DNA of 64,000 nucleotides, from assembly GCA_002633005.1 (NCBI GenBank), contig NMRA01000506.1, forward strand, positions 96,276-160,275, read 5' to 3'. Positions 13,588 through 26,900 of this stretch are shown piece by piece. The notes under the pieces are model-generated. The model had not been told where the DNA came from, searched no databases, and saw only the letters and a program-made list of their open reading frames with translations. Position numbers and translations under genes: made by a program. The stretch is from Phoronis australis (taxonomy: Eukaryota > Phoronida > Phoronidae). Each line of letters begins with the position of its first letter. The stretch's first letter is position 1.

Positions 13588-14199
13588 AAGGCCCATTCCT
13601 ATACGGTTAACTTTGTCACTATCGAAGTTTCGAAGTTAACTCTGGTTAACCACGAAGTTAAGCGTTAGTGTTTCCATCAGCTTTGGAGTTATAGTTCAAT
13701 GAAGTTATCGCAAGGGAGCGCTATCATGACCTTTTGTCATGTGGCCTTGCTGGTTTTGACAGTGCTTATGATCAAAAATGGCAAGGATCTTTCCCTTTTT
13801 CCTAATGGAAACTAGAACGTCAACTTCACAAGGCAGGTAAGGGTTGCCATGTTGGGATAATGATGATGTACTAGAAAATGATGTATTCAAAATTTTGACT
13901 TTTGCTCAGACAAAGACATTATGGCGTGGTGGGAACTCATTTTCAGTACACTTCATGTTCAGTGATTTTTTCATGTAAAGAATCCAGCAAATATGTGGAT
14001 AAATTGAAACAGAATGGTTATGCTGCCAAAATAATAATTAGTAGAACAAAATATTAACAAATAGTAACCACTCTATGCCCACTATTGGCAAATGCAGGCA
14101 GCGACCCCTACCGATAACTCCGATGGCTTTGAAGATAAGTGTTTCCACTGACTGAAACTTCGGCAACACCGAAGTTTCTGAGGCAGTGGGAAAGGCCTT
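13588..14199. mobile_element. GGCC-ended MITE, copy 2
   Basis: Starts aaggcccattcctatac and ends cagtgggaaaggcctt. It shares with copy 1 the cgaagttaac motifs, the phrase ccgataactccgatg (copy 1 in the other orientation) and the sentence-like core about 'gtttccact'. 612 bp, noncoding. Confidence 0.6.
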
Positions 14200-14398
14200 T
14201 ATACTGTTTCACAAACATGATATAACACAAGAATATTCAGTTAGTTTGTTGTTTTGATTTACATCTTCCATTGCTTAAAGTATTTTATAAATGTCATGAA
14301 ATCTGCCTTCAATTATTGATGTAACTTAGATTTTTGTGCTTTTGCATGAAATAGTTTGTGATTCCTTTAGCTTTACTTGCTCATGTTTAGACATTTGG

Positions 14399-14646
14399 TC
14401 AGTAAAAACTGTTCTCTGACCTTAGCCAAGTATGGATGTCCAATTGCGTCAGTAAAAACTGTTCTCTGACCTTAGCCAAGTATGGATGTCCAATTGGGTC
14501 AGTAAAAACTGTTCTCTGACCTTAGCCAAGTATGATGTCCAATTGGGTCAGTAAAAACTGTTCTCTGACCTTAGCCAAGTATGATGTCCAATTGGGTCAG
14601 TAAAAACTGTTCTCTGACCTTAGCCAGTTGTGGATGTCCAATTGGT
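14399..14646. repeat. 50-bp tandem repeat, 5 copies
   Basis: Units start at 14399, 14449, 14499, 14548 and 14597 (50, 50, 49, 49, 50 bp). Each reads tcagtaaaaactgttctctg then accttagccaagtatg(g)atgtccaattgg. Very low divergence means recent expansion. There are no spacers. Confidence 0.95.
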
Positions 14647-16778
14647 TCAGAAGCTTTCCAAGTATCATGAGAGAATAGTACATTTCTCTTTGCCAAATTA
14701 CTTGTAGTATTATGAGGTGAGTTTCTATGGAATTATTCGAATTAGTTGATTTTTGTGTATTATTGAAATGTTGATTTTTTTTGAAAAACTGCTACCACTA
14801 ATGGACTGTCAATGGATGTTTTTAGAAATTCAGATTTGGAGAATCAAAACTGTTTCCAAGTCAGAACTTTGTTGAGGTGATATATCCTTCATTCATTTCA
14901 TTTTGTCTTTCTACTCCAACAAAAGGTGCCGCTGGTTTTCAGACTTAATCTTGTGACTTAAGTTATTCTGAAGCTTGTATTATTCCTTATGACTGGTGTA
15001 AGAATAGTTACCATAGTCCAGCCCCACTGTGGGCTTGGAAGGTTCTTTTGTGTTTATGTTATTTATATTTTAAGTTCAATGCAAGTTTTACCTTTTAATT
15101 ATATGGCCATAATGTTTTGCCTATTCTGTAGTTGGTAATAATAGCTTTAATTTGAGTGTTGAATGTTAAATTTGATTTTAATTAGTGAAATTACATTTTG
15201 ATTAAAATAACATTCTTTGATCGATTTAGCCTCAACATATGGAATTTATTTTATACCGGTAATTGGAATTCGCGTTTTGATTTTTGTACATCAGTTCATA
15301 TTTTTATAACATCTTAGCCAAAGAATTATACTTGTAAAAAATGCTCATTCACTGTCAAGGAGTAGCTATATTCGTAGTGATACAGTTTAGGTTTGAATTG
15401 TGCTGAGACGTTAATGACTTAAATCAGTCTAGTAAAAGATCGAACTGTGCACAACTTACGAGAATTGGGTCGGAGTTTTGAATAATGTACTTGTTATCTG
15501 GTCAGAAAGATATATAATTATTCTAGTACATACATGTATTATTTTTGAATTTGTAAAAGCAGAACCTGCATACGGGGTTCTACATCAGCTATCCTGAGGG
15601 GTGTATAGTTTTAGTAGGTCTTTTTACTTTCCCATGATACTAGATGAGAGTTACAAACCACGCTATTTCCTCAGTTCTCAATAACTCTGTATGACTTTCT
15701 GGAGGTTGTGAAACTAGAAATTTGGTTCACCCTCACCCTCTTAAGTATTACTGTCTGACATGTGTCAGGCGTATCTCATTAAACCATTGCGATTGGTTAG
15801 AATGTGTGTTCTCTCACCATGTGTCTGAAGCTACTTATGGTTGATTTTGACCAATAAGGTGTCTTTAATTATTCTGCACTGTCATGGTGGGACCAAAGAT
15901 GTTTGTGTTCGCCAGTATACAGCTTACAATGCAATTTATGTTGATGGTATTAAAGTACTGTTCTTCAGACTTCAGATTTAGTCTATCTGAGTTCAGGGTG
16001 TTGTGTGAAAAAAAATTCAATGCAAAATTTAGTTCAAGTTGAGTTTTTTTATTATGGACCTTGTATTAGTTGTGACTAGTAGCTGCAGAATACACGTGTG
16101 CGAGAAATTCATCTGGATTTTTCTTTACCACGTTAATCATTTGGATTTACTTAGACAGACAATCGTATGGAAAAAATATGTAGCAAAAGTGATGTAATGG
16201 TGTTAGATAATTTTTAGAACACGCAGTGAGGGTAATTCTCAACATTCAAAGGATGTGTTGCAATGTTCAACTTTGGCTAATGCCAGTACTGGAAAGGCAA
16301 CTTTCTTTTTTCCATAGCTCACTTCCTTGTAAATTGTGTGGTGTGATGAGAAATACCTTTGTGCTTATTGTTGATTTACATTAGGTGTATTGTCTTATTT
16401 TGTTATACATGTACCTGTTAGTAGAGAGAATCTTATTGGTTGTGAAACTCGAAAATATGGCTTTACAAATTATGGGCTATGACCAAATGACTGAGAATTG
16501 GAAGTAACCACATGTTGATGCCACATACTGTGCGATAAGATTAGGGGAGGCTGTCCCCAGAAATGATCCCTGGACTCCAGGAGGTGACTCGCTGTATTGA
16601 AAATGCTCGAAATTTGTCTGCCTTGAGATGCATTCCGTGTTTTTAAAATTACGCTTTGGGGCTTATAAAGAGACATGATCGCTAATAGGGCTGACAAGTG
16701 TATTTTGGGATTATTGTAGGATCCGATAGACTTCTTGAGATTAGAAGCTTTGACCAGAGTTGTAAATTAAAAATATCT

Positions 16779-16849
16779 CTTGTTTTTGTTATTACAAATT
16801 GCCAATCACTTTGTTTTTGTTGTTTTATTACAAATTGCCAATCACTATC
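16779..16849. repeat. Short direct duplication shared with 27423-27470
   Basis: attacaaattgccaatcact occurs twice 37 bp apart, preceded by tgtttttgtt. A related copy in receptor intron 5 reads attacaaattgacaattctc followed by gccattgtttgcc. A small dispersed repeat family. Confidence 0.55.
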
Positions 16850-17149
16850 GCCATTGTCTGCCAAACATTTGCTGGAATCAAGTCGGCAATTTTACCAATA
16901 AAACTGTTAACTAAACATACTGTGCCATTTATTAATTGGGTCTTAGCTCCGCCAACAAACCATTTGAATTTGACCGTGGGAGTTGCTGGCTCGATTCTGC
17001 AATGGGGCCAATCTCTTGACGACAATGTCACTTTAAGTTCCTTTGTTGTATTTATTTAGAGATAATCTCAAGAAGCATGTCTTGTCCGCATGAAGACGAG
17101 TTGTTATGGAGTTGTTGTCAGACTTCATTACTGGGGGGCAAAGGAGACA

Positions 17150-17280
17150 TAGGCCCCCCCCTAAAATTCTCCCATATTCCATTTGGCAGTTTGGGGGTGC
17201 GAATGTCTGACGGGCAAAATCCTGGCAAATACTCTGTCCTGGCCCCCCCTCCTATCTCAAAATCCTAGATCCGCTCCTGG
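17150..17280. mobile_element. CAGNGGCGGATC-type repeat end
   Basis: Ends with cccccctcctatctcaaaatcctagatccgctcctg; reversed, this is a caggagcggatctaggattt-type terminus followed by a G run. A C-rich run (17154-17161) lies at the other side. Resembles the short GC-run-containing DNA elements common in marine invertebrates; superfamily is not determined. Confidence 0.45.
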
Positions 17281-17772
17281 GCATCATCAGTGATTACTAT
17301 TTTGTACTCAGTGACATCATAGACGAGTATGTATTGTGACATGTAGTTATCAGTCTATGAACATGCAATGGGTGTGACTTAATGATACGTTTTACCTAGT
17401 CAGTTGTATTACTAATTACCAATAAGTGAACACCACTGCATGGAGAGTGCAGTGCCTAACTAGCAAATTCCATTCAAATTCAAAACAGTTGCACAACATC
17501 TTGGAAATGGAACTGATGACCTAAAACAAAATTACCCGAGATCCAAACTGAGCATTTTCATTTTTAGGTCCGTCATTTGTGTTTGCAGACATTAAAATAT
17601 GGAGACCCGTTTTGAAAAGGAAACAGTGTTTAGTGAAACCTAATAAAATTTCAGGCTTCGTTCGTAATACATGACAATCTTGTGTGAAGACTTGCGGTAT
17701 TTCACAACTCTTCCTAGAAAACAGCCTTACGTAATGCATACATGTTAACTGGTAGGTTTTCTTCATACGTGC

Positions 17773-17885
17773 CAGGGGCAAATCCAGGATTTTTATTTAG
17801 GGGGGGGGGGGGGGNNNNNNNNNNNNNNNNNNNNNNNNNNNNNNNNNNNNNNNNNNNNNATGGCCCCCCTCTAAATCCGCCACTG
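17773..17885. mobile_element. CAGNGGCGGAT-type element broken by a gap
   Basis: Left terminus caggggcaaatccaggattt followed by a run of at least 12 G, then the gap, then cccccctctaaatccgccactg. The two ends are inverted copies. The poly-G run is the likely reason the assembly failed here. Confidence 0.5.
17815..17859. other. Assembly gap (45 N)
   Basis: Unknown bases inside the poly-G element. Confidence 0.99.
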
Positions 17886-18867
17886 CGTGCTATGCTTTCT
17901 TAGTTTTTTGTATCCTTATGTCATGGTGCTTAAGCGCTACATTTTATCCAGTACCACTACGTGGAAACCGATGTCAAAAAACCTTGTTTGACATGTACGT
18001 AATTTTTTATGAGTAGGTTATTAATTTGTAAGGCTTCTTTTCCTGCTGGTGTTCGGTCATTGTTAAACCCAGTCAATACCAGTGGTGAACCAAAATGTTG
18101 AAATAATGTGTCTGCGGCCTCGTCATTTTGAGCTCAGGGCATTAATGTTGCCTTTGGATTTGTGCCATGTTTTTGAGTAGGACACAACTATTGGAGTCTA
18201 TAAGTATTAATAAACACTATTTGTATCTTTTATGGTTGTTTTCTTCTTGAATAGAATGTTCTTCATTTATATGCATACTACCTGGTATGTGTAAGTCAAA
18301 GCCTTTATACCAAGTTCCATCAACTGCATTGATTACAGAAGAGCTTTTAGACAGTAAAGGCAGACAGTGGGTGTCATTTATTTCTTTGTGGTCTATGTTC
18401 CCTGATAATACAAATACGTTTAAATCTTAAACATATATTAGCCGTTAATAGTACAGTTAAATATAATGGAAAATAAAATTCATCAGAATACAAGTGCGAT
18501 AACAAGAAAAAATATGTCACAGACATATTTCACTTTCCAGTTTGTTGTCATGGTTACTGACAGTTGTCTACATCGTTAATTTGGACATTAGAAAATAACT
18601 TATCAAACACCAGAAAATCTGCACTCCCACTGGCAGTGGACCAACGCCAAAAGTACATCAAAACATAAAATTTTGCTAAAAACTAGCACAAACGTCTAAG
18701 CAGCACTGAAAACAGATCACTTAAAACTATAAACAGTACAATATGTGAAAAGTGAATGAATTAACATGATGTTCACTTCTATATGAAAATTTAGTTGATG
18801 TCTTGAAGACATCTTCGATATTACTCCCAACTATTTCATAACCATCTTCATCTAAATGCATAAACTA

Positions 18868-19276
18868 AAAGCCCTTTCATACGGTCTGAGCAGAGTGTCG
18901 ATGTAAACTGTAAAGTTAACTGAACTGTTCATACCGGCTTCGGTGGTCAACAGACATCGAAGTAAATAGTAGATGACGTTGTCATCAAAGTAATCGCAAG
19001 GTGGCGCTAATGCATCGCGTGCACGCTAATGAGACCATTTTTGAACATTTACATGTGCTAATTGACTTCAAACATTTCTAATTTGATTGGTGACTATTTA
19101 AGTAAAACTATTAGCTACGACAGTGCCCTTTAATTGTTAATGATAAAAATGGCACCGCAGCATCGACACTGCTGTTAAATCCACCTGTTTACTTCGATCC
19201 AGGACCGAAGTTAACCGGTCATACTGGCCACAACTCCCAAAACATCGACGCGTCGACATTAGTATGAAAGGGCCTT
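18868..19276. mobile_element. GGCC-ended MITE, copy 3
   Basis: Starts aaagccctttcatac and ends gtatgaaagggcctt, a near-perfect 14-base inverted pair. The interior has gtaaagttaactgaact and ccgaagttaaccgg. About 409 bp, noncoding. Confidence 0.65.
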
Positions 19277-20810
19277 GTAGCCACCCAGCAGCATAAATGG
19301 CAATTACTCAGGAGTTCAAATTTGCATTGAGTGTTTATAAGAGGTGAATGTTTACTAGGGTAAATGTGCTCAATATAATTACATCAGTTAGAGTTTGTCA
19401 CTGTGCGGAAATACACCAACACACAGGTGGCTGCACAAAACAGTAAAACTGCCTTTGAGTAAATTTATGGACACAACAAAGCAAAAGGTCAGTAAATAGG
19501 ATTCACTTTCCACACGAATGACTGCTTATTAAGGCACAAAATATTTCAGATCACTTAGTCAACCAAAGCGGCGAGAAAAATAATAAATGGGATTAATTAA
19601 TATCCAGTTAATGATTCAGAGGTTTAACCTATCAGTGCACTATGGCCCACTCAATAAGATAACGCAACACCCGCCGCAAGCAACACAACAGAAGTGTGCA
19701 ATATACACAAAAAATAAATTTCACTGAACACTGCACACAAATTTAAGCAGAATATTTACACACCCAAAACCACAGATTTACTACAGTCAGCACCTTGGTT
19801 GAGTTTCTAATTCATTTTAGTGAGCACAGTCCAGCAAGTACCCAATTAATGAAGCAACATTGTTAACATGTTGAAGACTAGAATAATTGAGGACATCAAA
19901 GCCCTAGAAAGTGGAATAACCTTGAGAAGAATATCATGAAACAAAAAAATAAACCAACTTGCAGAAAAACGCAAAAGAGACTGCTGTACATTATGCAAAA
20001 GTTTACAACTTCAAAACAAATCTCAGAACCTGAAATATAACTCCGAGTCTTGGGTTTCGTCATCTCCGTTGCACAACAGAGTCAAGGCTAAAATCCCGCC
20101 TCCCAGTAAACGTGGTCTGGTGCTAGAATTCCAAAACAGTTTTAAATGCCTTAAGTACGCATACCATAGTGCAAACTGAGTTAGTGGGATAACACTTCTG
20201 TGTCTGAGAGTATGTGGCACAAACAAAACAAGATTCAGTTATCCTACACATAAAATGTTTTGACTAAATTCACTTTGTTGGTCTGCAATTATAGTAAAAC
20301 TAGCAAAAGTCGAACTTTTGTTGTTCTGTGGTACGGTTGTTCTAATTTGTTCACCAACCCTACTTCAGAAAAGTCTGATCTTGGCTTACTTGATATAAAT
20401 CTCTTGGTCTGGTTAGACTTGTGCCAGTTTTAGTGCACATACTATGCAGCTTTGTCCCTGAGTAAACCGATGTCAGCAAGACCACATGAGTCTCTGACAT
20501 AACTGAGAATAACAAGCAGAGCAGGTGATGTCATTGACTGGCCTTTCATCACCAGCAACTCGACTTGTTCTAGACCTGCTGTCACATTCAATAGGTGGCG
20601 CTAGTAAAGGAAGGATCCTTTGAAAACACAAAGGTATTCACCACAAGAGGGCGTGCATGACATAAGAGGCCCAAGTGACTTGAATGCATGTATCTCTATA
20701 AGTAAAGCTACCAATTCCCTAGTGCCATCTACTGAATTTAATTTCCTCGTTATCATTCTGTTCAAACAGTCCATGGCTTGCGTGAAACTCTTCTCGTCTT
20801 GGCGACTTCA

Positions 20811-20968
20811 TCAGCAAATATTGTTACTGATATCACACTGGTTTTCTGTAAGTTCAGCGTCCATGTGAATGAACTTCGTCAGATGCGTGAACCAGATCCC
20901 AAGATGTCGCAACTTAGGTATGAAGGAGACCAAGTCACTCAGACGGTTAGACTTCTTTCCAATTTTAC
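20811..20968 (-). CDS. 2DBD-NR coding exon 10 (LBD helices 10-11, stop)
   Basis: Acceptor tgctttcag; completes Arg855 and gives RLSDLVSFIPKLRHLGIWFT, then HLTKFIHMDAELTENQ, ending at TGA 20813-20811 with a second TGA straight after. The helix 10/11 pattern LxxLRxLG is visible. The remaining tail (DISNNIC) has no hydrophobic-Glu-hydrophobic AF-2 pattern. Confidence 0.82.
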
Positions 20969-23900
20969 CTGAAAGCAAACAAGGCGTATCAGCGACAAGC
21001 TTCTAGTGCCCATAAATAGACAAGAATTTGCACCACAAAATGACCACGTTGTAATCACATGGCAGAGTACATAAACATCCAAGTTTGCAAAATACAAGCA
21101 ATACTGGGACATTAACCATGGAACTGAATTCGATAATTGTATGTAATGTTACTACATATGGAACAACACAGATGCGACTGTGATAATTACTACAAGGTAT
21201 TACTGAAGGGTTTTTGTCGAACCTTTGGAAATACTTGGTACCTAAGAACACAGTAAATACGCGTGACCTTATCAATGGTACAATCAGATACAGCAAAAGT
21301 TAAGATACGACATGAGGGGCACTTACGGTAGACATAGGCATCCAGTGCCTTCAGCATCATTGAGTAAAGCTTGTGAATTTTGTCTGTGTCTGTAAGCTCT
21401 AAATAATCTGAAATAAATGAGATGAAATTGAATTCTCTGCAGGTTCCAACTAGGATAAGGATGAATGATACCACAATGTTCATTCCTTCTTGGAGTCGTG
21501 CACCACATTCTTTAAAACTACCCTATTCGCCATAATAACCGCCCAGGGCGCTTAGAAAAGTTTGTTTCAGGGGGGCGCTTATTATAACTCAAGGCCGTTG
21601 AAACCCGATCTCCGAAACGGGTGAAATTGGAAGCTAAGATTCATCTTATTTACGCTCTGTGACGTATCAGTAATCTATGAAAGACTTTCTACAAAACCGT
21701 GGTGGCATTGCTATCAAACTTTGCTCCTAAATCACGATCATTTCACAGAAAATTGTGCCGAAATCCCAGGGCGAAACTTCGCCGACTGCCTGCCTCGCAA
21801 TCGTCGATATGGCGACTTGAATGCTTGAATAAAAATACAGTTTCGACTCAAGCAAATTACCTGAAATCCTCCTTACGTTTTCCAAGTAACGTCCCTAAGA
21901 TTTTAAAGTTCCCGTGTAGTCGGGATCACGGCAGGTTTAAGTACAAATCTATGCTAGTACATCGTGCCATCTACATGTACGATCGGCAACATGAGAAAAA
22001 TGTCTGGACGAACACACATGTTGTTGTCACGTGACGTTTGTTTTGAAGTTGTCTGCGTTTGTGAGTAAGCGAGCGCGTGCGTGTCACCAGAGTTCATTTG
22101 CCAGAGCAGATACCGTCTTTTGGCCAGAGCCACGCAATCTAATGAGCTAGATGTGCATTGTATCTTAAGAAATTTGCACAAGCAGTAGGCCTAAACCAGA
22201 GCACGTTTCACTCAGCACTTGCCGGTCTCATGTAGCTAAAAATGACATTTGTCTTGGTAAGGCCATATTAGTCGCCGGTGGCTGGATGCGGCGTACGTGA
22301 CTATCTGACAGTTATTTTTGGGTGTAAGGGTGTGTAAGCATTCACTGTCAGTGGTCATTTTATGGGATATTTGGCTTAAAAACACCAATTATGGTTCATC
22401 AAACAATTCATCTTAAAAATAACGCAAACATTTTTTGTAGTATTAGAAACTGTCGGAAATTAGTGCCAATATTCATTTCTTGCCGATGCTTTGCTGCCCG
22501 TTTCATGAATGGATAGTTCCCGACTAATGTCTTTGATGACAGGTTCATGTATGTAGCGCGCGCTTCCTGGCCACGTGCTTTTAACACTGGCCAAGCTTTT
22601 TAGTAGTCTTCGATACGCGCGGTTTTCACGTGTAGGCCTACAAAGAAATTTGGATTCCTGTTGAAAGCGGGAAATATCTACAAAGAAGTCCCATAGACAA
22701 GTACACTACTTCTGTTCTGAAAGGCCAGACCATTGGTCCTCGCAATATTAGCAGAACCTTTGTGTTCGTTTTGAGGCATGGCGGAAGTTTGAAGTGGCAA
22801 GTCACGGCTAAATACCAACATAGCGGCAAGGCTCGTGGTCTACAAATTCTGCGTACAATGATATTTTTCAGGACTGTCGGATATTATTGATAAATTGAAG
22901 ACACTACTGTAGAATTTTAGGACTGTAGGTAAGGCATTTTTCGCATGTACACGTTCATGGACTGGGCACTTATTTTAGCAAAGTCTGAAAACGCATGGGG
23001 GGGCCTTTATAGGGGCATGGGCGGTTATTACGGCAAATATAGTACTTATAAGGTGGGAAAAATTTAGTTTGACGACCAAATAATCGACAGAGAGAAGCAG
23101 AAATAAAACCTTAAAACCAACAGTCATTCTGAGAGGTCACGGTGTCAATAAAACTACACAACTTGACAAAATCAATAGCACTGGCACATAACGTGTAACA
23201 TGCTTGTGAAAATGTAACCCTTTGTTCATGTAACATACCTATAACACCCCACTTACGTCACAGTTTTAACTCACCATTAGAAGACCACATACTCAACTCA
23301 AGTAAAACTGGCGATCGCATGCGACTGTCCCAAAACGTACCTTCTGAGAGAAGAATCAGTGAGCACAGCATGCTGGCCTCTGTGTCATCCATAGCCATTG
23401 TGTTTAACTTCCAGCTGAGAGAGCACAGCTGGGTCTGAAACAACCCCATGGGGTGCCCAGCAGGAAGCTTTGTGCAGTCGAAGCTGTGGAACTTTCCAGT
23501 GTTGGGGTCAAACATGCGCAGACTAGCCCAGACCATGCCAATTTGGAATGAGCCATATTTCAGAAGAATCATTTGGTCTTCCCTGCACAAGTTGCAGAAG
23601 CCTAGGGAAACGAAATATTTGGTTGTTAGTGTCTACTTCATTAATCAGGGGGTGCTCTGCCTTCAGCATGTGATAACTAACCTCAAAACAGAAAAATAGA
23701 AGAAATGCTTGTTATACCAGTCAACATTAAAAAATATTATATCAGGGCAATTAAACTTTGTTAATACTGATGACGAACATGATACAGTATAGCGCACAAT
23801 ACTGTTAATATATGGAATGTTATTGGCTAATTTGCGGAAATAAATTCAAAGTGCATTTCAAAACAATTCAAAATTCGATACTTAGATAATCAAAGAGACG

Positions 23901-26900
23901 AGGATAATTCGCATTGCTATGAAATTGACCTAGGTCAATGACCCAAGCCAATATCATATTTCAGCACTGAGCAAAGCCAATGGATTTGAGCCACTGTTGA
24001 CCACATACCAGGTATTCTAGTGGCAAACCACAGTTGAGCCTCGTTGTTGGGTACTATGCCCTGCTGGATACCAGTAATTACACCAAAGGATGACATCTTG
24101 TCCTATAAACACAATTTAAATCAGGTTAAGGTTAATATGTCAGATGATCATTAATAGAAAGGCGAGCACAATTACCTGAGCAACACACTTTAGAATTGAC
24201 CATAAATTCATCTTGGGAAATATCCAATTTAATTAATGTTAAAATCATCACATTTCTCAGTAATCAGTAAAAGTTGCCTTAATCTGCTTTAGGGTAATTT
24301 TCAACCATGAAGTCATTTCACATGTCATAAAAAATTATTCGTCCACTGGCATTTTCAACCCATAAATTTAAAAAAAATAATTTATTTTTGAATCCTCAGT
24401 TGAAAAATCTTAATCCATGTTCTAAAACATCACACAAACCTTTCAAGTCATGTTACTACCATTTTTTAAATAATCGTTTGTTATTACTTTGGAAAATTTA
24501 ATGAAATTCTAAAAAAACATAAATTGCTGGTGACTATATATTCTCTTACTGTCATCCGCAGGAAAGTGTCTCAGACGCTTTTCTAAACATACCTTCAAAT
24601 AACAGATACCAGCCATCACAGCCCTTCCTTAAAAAACGTCTAAACTCTTCATTTTTGACAGTCAACATCTCTATTATTTCAAGCAAAATTAAATATTTTG
24701 ACACAGGATTCCCTCAGTATTTATGGTCCTGGCTAAAGAGATAATTTGTTTTATTACCCCTATGAGTTTTGAACAGCCAAGCCCAAAATGAAAGCACAGA
24801 AACAAAAAAATGGATCAAAATCACCAACCCTCTGAGACTGTTTCCTCAGGTCCAACAGTAGGCTCGAGTCGTCACACTGTCGAACCATCTCCACATAACT
24901 AGCTCTGACCACGTCCAAACACTTTCGGATGTCACTGCGGAACACAAACTCCTCTGGTGCTCTCGGCTGTAAATGACGCTGTTCTATAGGACTCACTCTC
25001 TCTCCAAATGCATGATCATCTTCCCAAAACACATTATTGTCTCTGGTCTGTCTAAGATATTGTTCTGCGTTAAAGGAATTTGATTTCTCTTTGGCAAGAT
25101 CCATTTGAACAGCATAAAGATATTCATCAAATTCCTCATCACACTCCATTTTGTTTAAATGCCCGTGATTGGAATTAACATTAAAATCATTACAATCACT
25201 ACTGACGGAGTTCGGATAGCTCAAATGGCCATCGCTATGCTGCCTAGCAACAGGGTTGAAATGCATTGTAGGACGGCAAGATACGGCAAACACATTGTCC
25301 ACCAAGTTCCGGGAATGCCTGGCATGATTTAGATATGGGCGGACGTCCATTTCTTCCCAACTACAGGCAGAGTCAGTCTTCTCAGATTTAAAAAAACAGC
25401 CCATGTGTGAATTATATCTCTGTGGCATTAGCTTGTGAGGTTCTAGCATGCTATTCTCCAACCGCTCTAGCGCAGACAGACTTTGCCGCGAGTTCAACAT
25501 CTGCAACATGGGAGATTCTTTTTGCTGCGATTCATCGCGACCAATCATATTCCACTGAGGTGACAACGATCCCACTCTGGCTGAAGCATCAGTCAACTTC
25601 TGACGGACATAGCTTGTGCTAGACAGTGACTCGAACGAGCGCGTAGCCAGGCTGTTTCTCCGCACTTTCACAATATCCTCCTGAGCGTGCCCAGTCAGAT
25701 GTGGCATGCTGCTTACGGACATCTTGCTGCGCTGCGGTCTGTACATATGACTCCTCGAACTTTTGTGCTTCACATCAGACGCCAATTCATCACTTTCATT
25801 CTCGTCAGACATGCACGTGTCGTTAGCAGATGTCGCATTCAGATCAGAGTCGGACGGCTTTTTTGGACGACCCATTTTGATCGCTACAAACGGAAAGGAT
25901 GAAACTGGTCTGAGTCATTGAATAGCATGTAACTGTGACAATAATAAGGAAACTATGAACATGTTACATCTAGGCTGTCATAACAGGCACACATGAACGA
26001 CACGCATTTTGAAATGAGAACGTTGACTCTCAGGTAGACATCAAGGACAGGTTGGCTGTCTTATGACGAAGGGCTATGTACAGTTTACAGTGTTCTCAGC
26101 AGGATTACTGTGGGTGCGGCAGTAATGACCTCAATGTTCAGCTAAGTACCAAAGGTAGAACATTGCGTTTTGGTTTCATTCTTTGTGAATCCTGGGTAAT
26201 GGTAAGATTTAGTCTCCCCTTGGAACTAGACTGAAATATGACAATTTGGTGACTCAACGTTTTGTAAGTTAATGCAGCACAGTAGCTGCAGTCCCAATTG
26301 GTACAAAAACCAAATATCGAGCAAGCACAAGGGCTCAACATTTGAGTGCGTTGATTACAGTTGAGACGGGGGGGTGGGGGGGGGGTCAAAATTTGAGCTT
26401 GGCAAAAAACCGCACATAGAAAAATCCTGGTGAGAATACTGAGTTTACAATGAACAAAGCACACTTAAACTTTTTATGTGGATAACCTTGTATTAAAATA
26501 AACAAAATTTGTACGATGTACTGTCAAAACAGCCTAGATGCCAAAGAATTACATTTTGAAGAAAAATTAGACGTGCATTGGACTCCAGCATGAACTTTCA
26601 GTTCATAGTAAGGACAATAGGGGAAATGAAAGAAGATGGCACCATTTATGTGCTAATGTTATTAAAGGCGCATGACAACTTGTTAATGCAAATGGCCAAA
26701 AGCAAACTATTTTTAGAAGCTATGAAGCGGGCAACAGCTTTTCAAGCTAAATTAATGTGCATCATAAACTACATTACTGGTGCACCCACGACTATCAAGG
26801 CATTAAAGGCAAGCACCCAACCATGATCCCCCGAGGACAGGGTGCTCTTGTGACCTCCATATATGCTTCCCCGGTTTCAGGGAAACCGCGTGATGGTTGA

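Larger units (their letters stand above)
12936..20810. other. Convergent intergenic region
   Basis: Lies between the 3' ends of the HSD3B-like gene and the receptor gene and holds both 3' UTRs. It contains two MITEs, a 50-bp tandem array, poly-G/CAGNGGCGGAT-type repeats and a 45-base gap. No further gene is recognised. Confidence 0.7.

Noticed and set aside
14399-14646. CRISPR-like regular repeats
   Set aside because: Units are directly adjacent with no unique spacers, and the genome is eukaryotic.
21699-22034. 111-codon Arg/Lys-rich plus-strand frame inside the 1.5-kb inverted-repeat element
   Set aside because: Could be a transposon gene fragment, but no catalytic motif or DNA-binding domain is visible, so not called as a gene.
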